64,000 bases of DNA from Caprella mutica (Eukaryota > Arthropoda > Malacostraca > Amphipoda > Caprellidae), in contig CANNZV010000864.1 of assembly GCA_947561585.1 (NCBI GenBank), forward strand, positions 1 to 64,000. Reading direction: 5' to 3'. Position numbers and translations under genes: made by a program. Positions 59,772-64,000 of the stretch are shown one piece after another; position 1 is the first letter of the stretch; every line of letters starts with the position of its first letter. The notes beneath the pieces are model-generated. The model worked only from the letters and a program-made list of their open reading frames with translations, did no database searches and had not been told where the DNA came from.

Positions 59772-62700
59772 AGTAACTGTAGGGTATATCCTGAAGTATT
59801 TAACCCTGATTTTATACATAAGGACAGAGGTCACTTTTTAGACTGAAAAAACGAAACTTCACATAAAATATATAGGGATAATTCAACGAAAATTCAAGAA
59901 ATGCTGATTTGAATGAAATAAATTCATATTCACAATATTCAATGATTATTAAAAGTCTATATTATATATGAAGATCCTCAACACTCTAAATATTATTGGT
60001 AAGTGAAGCTTATTAATTTCTAAGATCGCTGAACACAGGACAGTTCAGTTTAATACCCTTTAATATTACTCTATTGTTATTATACTGAAGTGTTACATTA
60101 ATATTAGTACAGACAAGTAATATTTGTATGGTATGATTTGAAGGGTCATTCTTTTAAAACACTATGGAATGTAAATTGTGAATTATCCCAGTTTGCTTAA
60201 CTGAATGATTGTCTTCTTGTTATAATATAGTATTTAAATGTTTTTACCTTTGAAGATTGTTATTTCGTGATACATTATTACTCTGATTTTAAAACACACC
60301 CTTAACCCAATTATAATTTTTTTTCATATCTACTAGATTTAATATAAAAATTGTTAACAACTTTTTATACATGCTTGAAAATATAAGAAATGGAAGATTC
60401 TTGATCAATTTGAAAATAACTTGCATGCATTTTCTCTATTATTTTCTCCTTACATATGCTGTGCTAAGTGGGTCAGCAACTCACCATATGGAATGAGAAC
60501 CAGAGTCATGTGTGGCCTGACTCATGAAAAAAACAAAGACTGCTGCGTGATACAGGTATCAGAGAAAATGCTTAGTATCAGAAAAAAATACAGATAGCAA
60601 CGTAATACAGGTATCAGGGAAATAGATGAAGAGAGAAGCGTGATACAGGTATCAGGGAAATGATGCTAACTACTTCTTGACTACTGATGGACATTTAGTA
60701 TTTGATAGTATGATCAGAAAGTTCCTAATTCATAAGATGAATTAATATACATGCAAATGTTTTCAATAATAATATGAAATTAAAACATTTGTTGAATTTT
60801 TTTCATGATAGTTTATATCATAATATAGTATGTAGTTTATGTAGTTTGTATTATTACACAAAGATTTTAATTGAACAATGTCACATTAACCATTTTATTT
60901 TAGATCTCAAGATATATCAATAAAATAAAGTAGACAACAAAGCCTCCGATAAATTAGTGTCGTAGGTACAACCTTTAATGAATAAATGTACCTATTATCG
61001 AGCAAAAATAGCAGCTATTTAATAATGATTATTAACAAATAATATTAACATTAAGATGTTAACTACCCAAACTGGTAATGTTAAGATTTAACTACATATT
61101 TAAATCACTGACATAAATTTGATAGTCACTGGTTATAATTAATAGACAGGCTGTTTTATAACAGCTGTCACGATATAAAGTACAGTCTTGATGAGATACT
61201 CTTCTATAGGGTCTATATAATTATTGTGGTGAGATTGCTTCTTATTAAATCCATTTTAATTTACCAGGTAAGTAAGTTTTCATAATTGCTATTTTAAAAT
61301 AATTTTAGAATAAAATAAAGTAAAAACTAATTCATATTTATTGTGAATAGAATCTGAAATCAAAAGCAAAAAGTAGCAGAAATCAAAAGCAAAAAGTAGT
61401 TTAAATGTTGAAGTCAAGGATGAAATTGATGAAAAACCCCTAAATATATTAATAGAAATATCAACATTAATACCAATGCCATTATGGAGCCGAGGACATG
61501 TGCGAGTCTGCTCTTGTCACTGATTTTTTTGTAGTTGTAAAATGTTAATAATAAATAACAATTTCTTCCTCCGTTATAGGTAAATATTAAACTTCAAGAC
61601 CGATTTTTTTTTGCTTTTAATTGGTACTGTAGGCTTAACAATACATTATGTAAATCTTGTCGAGAAATAATTCACAAGAGAATGTTAGCAAACACTAGGG
61701 TCAAATTTATGATATTTTCGGTAACTGTGAACTAGAAGCTCAAATATCTATTGTTTATTAAAAAGGTCTTCATTTAAAATAATAGGTAACAAAGGTAATT
61801 TTAAAATAAACAGGGTAGACTGTTTTTTAGAATTGCAATTACCAATCATGTTCTCACAGACATTTTTCTGACTCTTTTTATTAACTATGCATAGCACGTA
61901 CAAAAATATCACAGTTATATTTTCAATGAGTGGGCTTTAAGCAAGAAAGTTAAAATTAATTAGAAGATGACATTATATGATATTATACATAGTTGCTAAA
62001 TGACAAGGATGATCATGATGCTAATCACTGTTTTTGAAAAAATGTCATAGTGACATTTTATACTTTTGATATGCAATCCGTTTTTTAATAAACTACATAA
62101 TATATAATTAGAGACTATAAAGATTAGAGTTACTTCTATAAAAAAACACATTAATATTTTGATTTTTATGAGATAAAATGAATCGTGATTTAACATATTA
62201 ATCAATTCTCCTTCATTCTCGAGCAATATAGATTAGGAATAAATTAACCAATATCTTGGAATATTCTGTCACAATAATATTTTATTATTGATTGTTTTCC
62301 ATATTTGAACAGGAAATTCGTGACATGATATTTCACCTGACAATATTATATAATTCTCACAAAGTTAACATTTGCCATGCAGTTATCTTTACGATTATGA
62401 TTTTAAAACAATCTACATTTTCAATTAAACTACCAACCAATTCCCGTCATATATGCAGAGCATACTTTTAATTTGCATATCAAAAAATGGTATAAAATCG
62501 AAAAAATATCATGAAAAACGTATTTAATTTTTAAAATCATCGGTGACAATTTTGCTTCAATTTTAAACATAGCCGTTGCATAAAATATGGGTATTAATTA
62601 TTGACTAACAACGTTATTTAATAACTGTAAATTATTTCTAATTAGATTATATAATAATAAATATGTAAATTATTACAAATTTGAATATTTAGGTCATAAT

Positions 62701-64000
62701 CACATTGACCAATAAAGGTAAACTTACATTATTATTCCATGAGATTGATTCAATGATTGATAATGAATTATATTACGACCCGCTTCTATGATACAAAAAG
62801 TAATTATTTAAATCATATAAATCAATTATAATGCAGAATTAGTTTCACCGAAATTACAAGGAGTTATTAATTCAACAGTTTTTCACAGAATTCAAAGTAT
62901 ATTCCAGTCTATGTGATTATTCACATTGGATGAACTTTGTAAAAAATTTTGCCAATAACCAGTTCATTAGATAGAAGTAAAATTAAAATAATTGTATTAT
63001 ATAGTTTTGACTGTAATAAAAATTCACAGATGTTTACTTTTAAATGCAGGTCTTGTAACAAAGATAAATAAAAAGGGAACAGCTAAATAATAAATTAAAG
63101 TTAAAGAAATATATTAAGTCGCATTTTTTATATGCTCTAAGAATCTTTAGATGTTTTCCAGGCATTTTCATATTGTGAAATTATTATTAATACAATAGCA
63201 GACCAATATTGTAATTTTAGGAATTATATAAAATAGAAACACAATCAATTTGTTATAATAATTCCAATAAAATTTCTTTATAATGAAAAATATATCCTCT
63301 ACCTTGATAATATTAATTTTCACTTCTTCCATAAGAAATAAGAAAGACTTCCATGTATCTGTTCTCTCCATAAACTTTCTGTTTGCTCCTTTTTTCATTG
63401 TTTGCTTTATCATAGAAACTCTGAGTAACTTTCCCCCCTGTTCAGCCATCGCATATGTCATTGAAATATTTTTTACCATCTGATTTCCCCAAGAAGAAAT
63501 ACGCCAGAAAGTATGCCTGGTCATTGAAGATTTTAATTACTATGTTTTTAGTTAGTCTGTAGTGAAACTCTGACCCCATCCTTGTTATTTTCGCTCGGTA
63601 AAAAAATAACTAATATTCTAGGTACTGATTATTATTTATTATATCGCAATTAATTTTTTAAATATTAATGTGTTTACTTATTACAAGTGAAAACTTGCAG
63701 TCATCCGTGAAAATGAAAACATCAAAATTGATTCAGATCCGCATTATGTCATCAACATTATTTTTTAATCATAATTACTGAATACCACATTGAGGTCTGT
63801 TTCTTCAAACTATTACCAATGGAGTAAACAATTGACAATTTTGCTCTTAGAACGTGAGTAGAAAAATGTCAATTTTATCATACAGTTATTCAATATTTTT
63901 AATTAGTTTCAATAATATAAAAAAAGTAACTGAACATACTAGATCAGAGGAATTTTTTATGTACTAAATTACCAAATATTTTGAGAGAAAGTCATGAGTG
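59772..64000. other. Intergenic stretch, no gene seen
   Basis: AT-rich. It contains three short copies of GTGATACAGGTATCAG-like sequence at 60545-60660 and a 23-bp direct repeat near 61358-61400 (AGAAATCAAAAGCAAAAAGT). Open frames at 61996-62226 (-) and 63168-63524 (-) show no recognisable motif. Confidence 0.4.

Overview
The window is AT-rich, intron-bearing animal DNA. An insect source is likely (possibly a hemipteran), inferred from an I-clade LINE with a (TAA)n tail, P-element and Tc1-type relics, Penelope-like reverse transcriptase, abundant TIR/foldback elements and a long-intron cell-surface gene. There are no prokaryotic operons, rRNAs, tRNAs or CRISPR arrays that I can see. An 878-base assembly gap lies at 57826-58703.

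Layout. (1) 1-7076: exons of a P-element/THAP9-type transposase gene on the + strand. One small phase-0 exon is present three times in a row, and an antisense Penelope-like relic sits in an intron. (2) 7790-13749: an almost complete I-clade non-LTR retrotransposon with a 15-bp target-site duplication and three clear coding lesions. (3) 13765-32286: no host gene recognised. It holds a Tc1 relic split by a foldback element, a large inverted-repeat element with two further elements nested inside it, a second foldback element, MITEs and two small arrays of a 32-bp satellite. (4) 32287-45114 on the - strand: the one convincing host gene. I assembled it by hand as nine coding exons whose phases all agree (5073 nt, 1690 codons plus stop). 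It encodes a type II membrane protein with a transmembrane segment, a frizzled-type cysteine-rich domain, LDL-receptor class A modules and a very long low-complexity region. The domain order resembles corin, but no protease domain is visible. (5) 45115-64000: sparse DNA with a half foldback copy, a MITE and a large 32-bp satellite array with higher-order structure that runs into the assembly gap.

The most unusual theme is a set of at least four sequence-unrelated foldback families sharing one architecture. Their terminal arms are built from tandem 15-16 bp units, the outer end is GGT or a close variant, and target-site duplications of 8-10 bp are seen where testable. For two insertions the pre-insertion target can be read independently: one interrupts a Tc1 transposase reading frame, the other interrupts one arm of a larger inverted repeat whose other arm still shows the empty site. 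All similarity statements rest on reading the sequence and on family knowledge; no database search was run.
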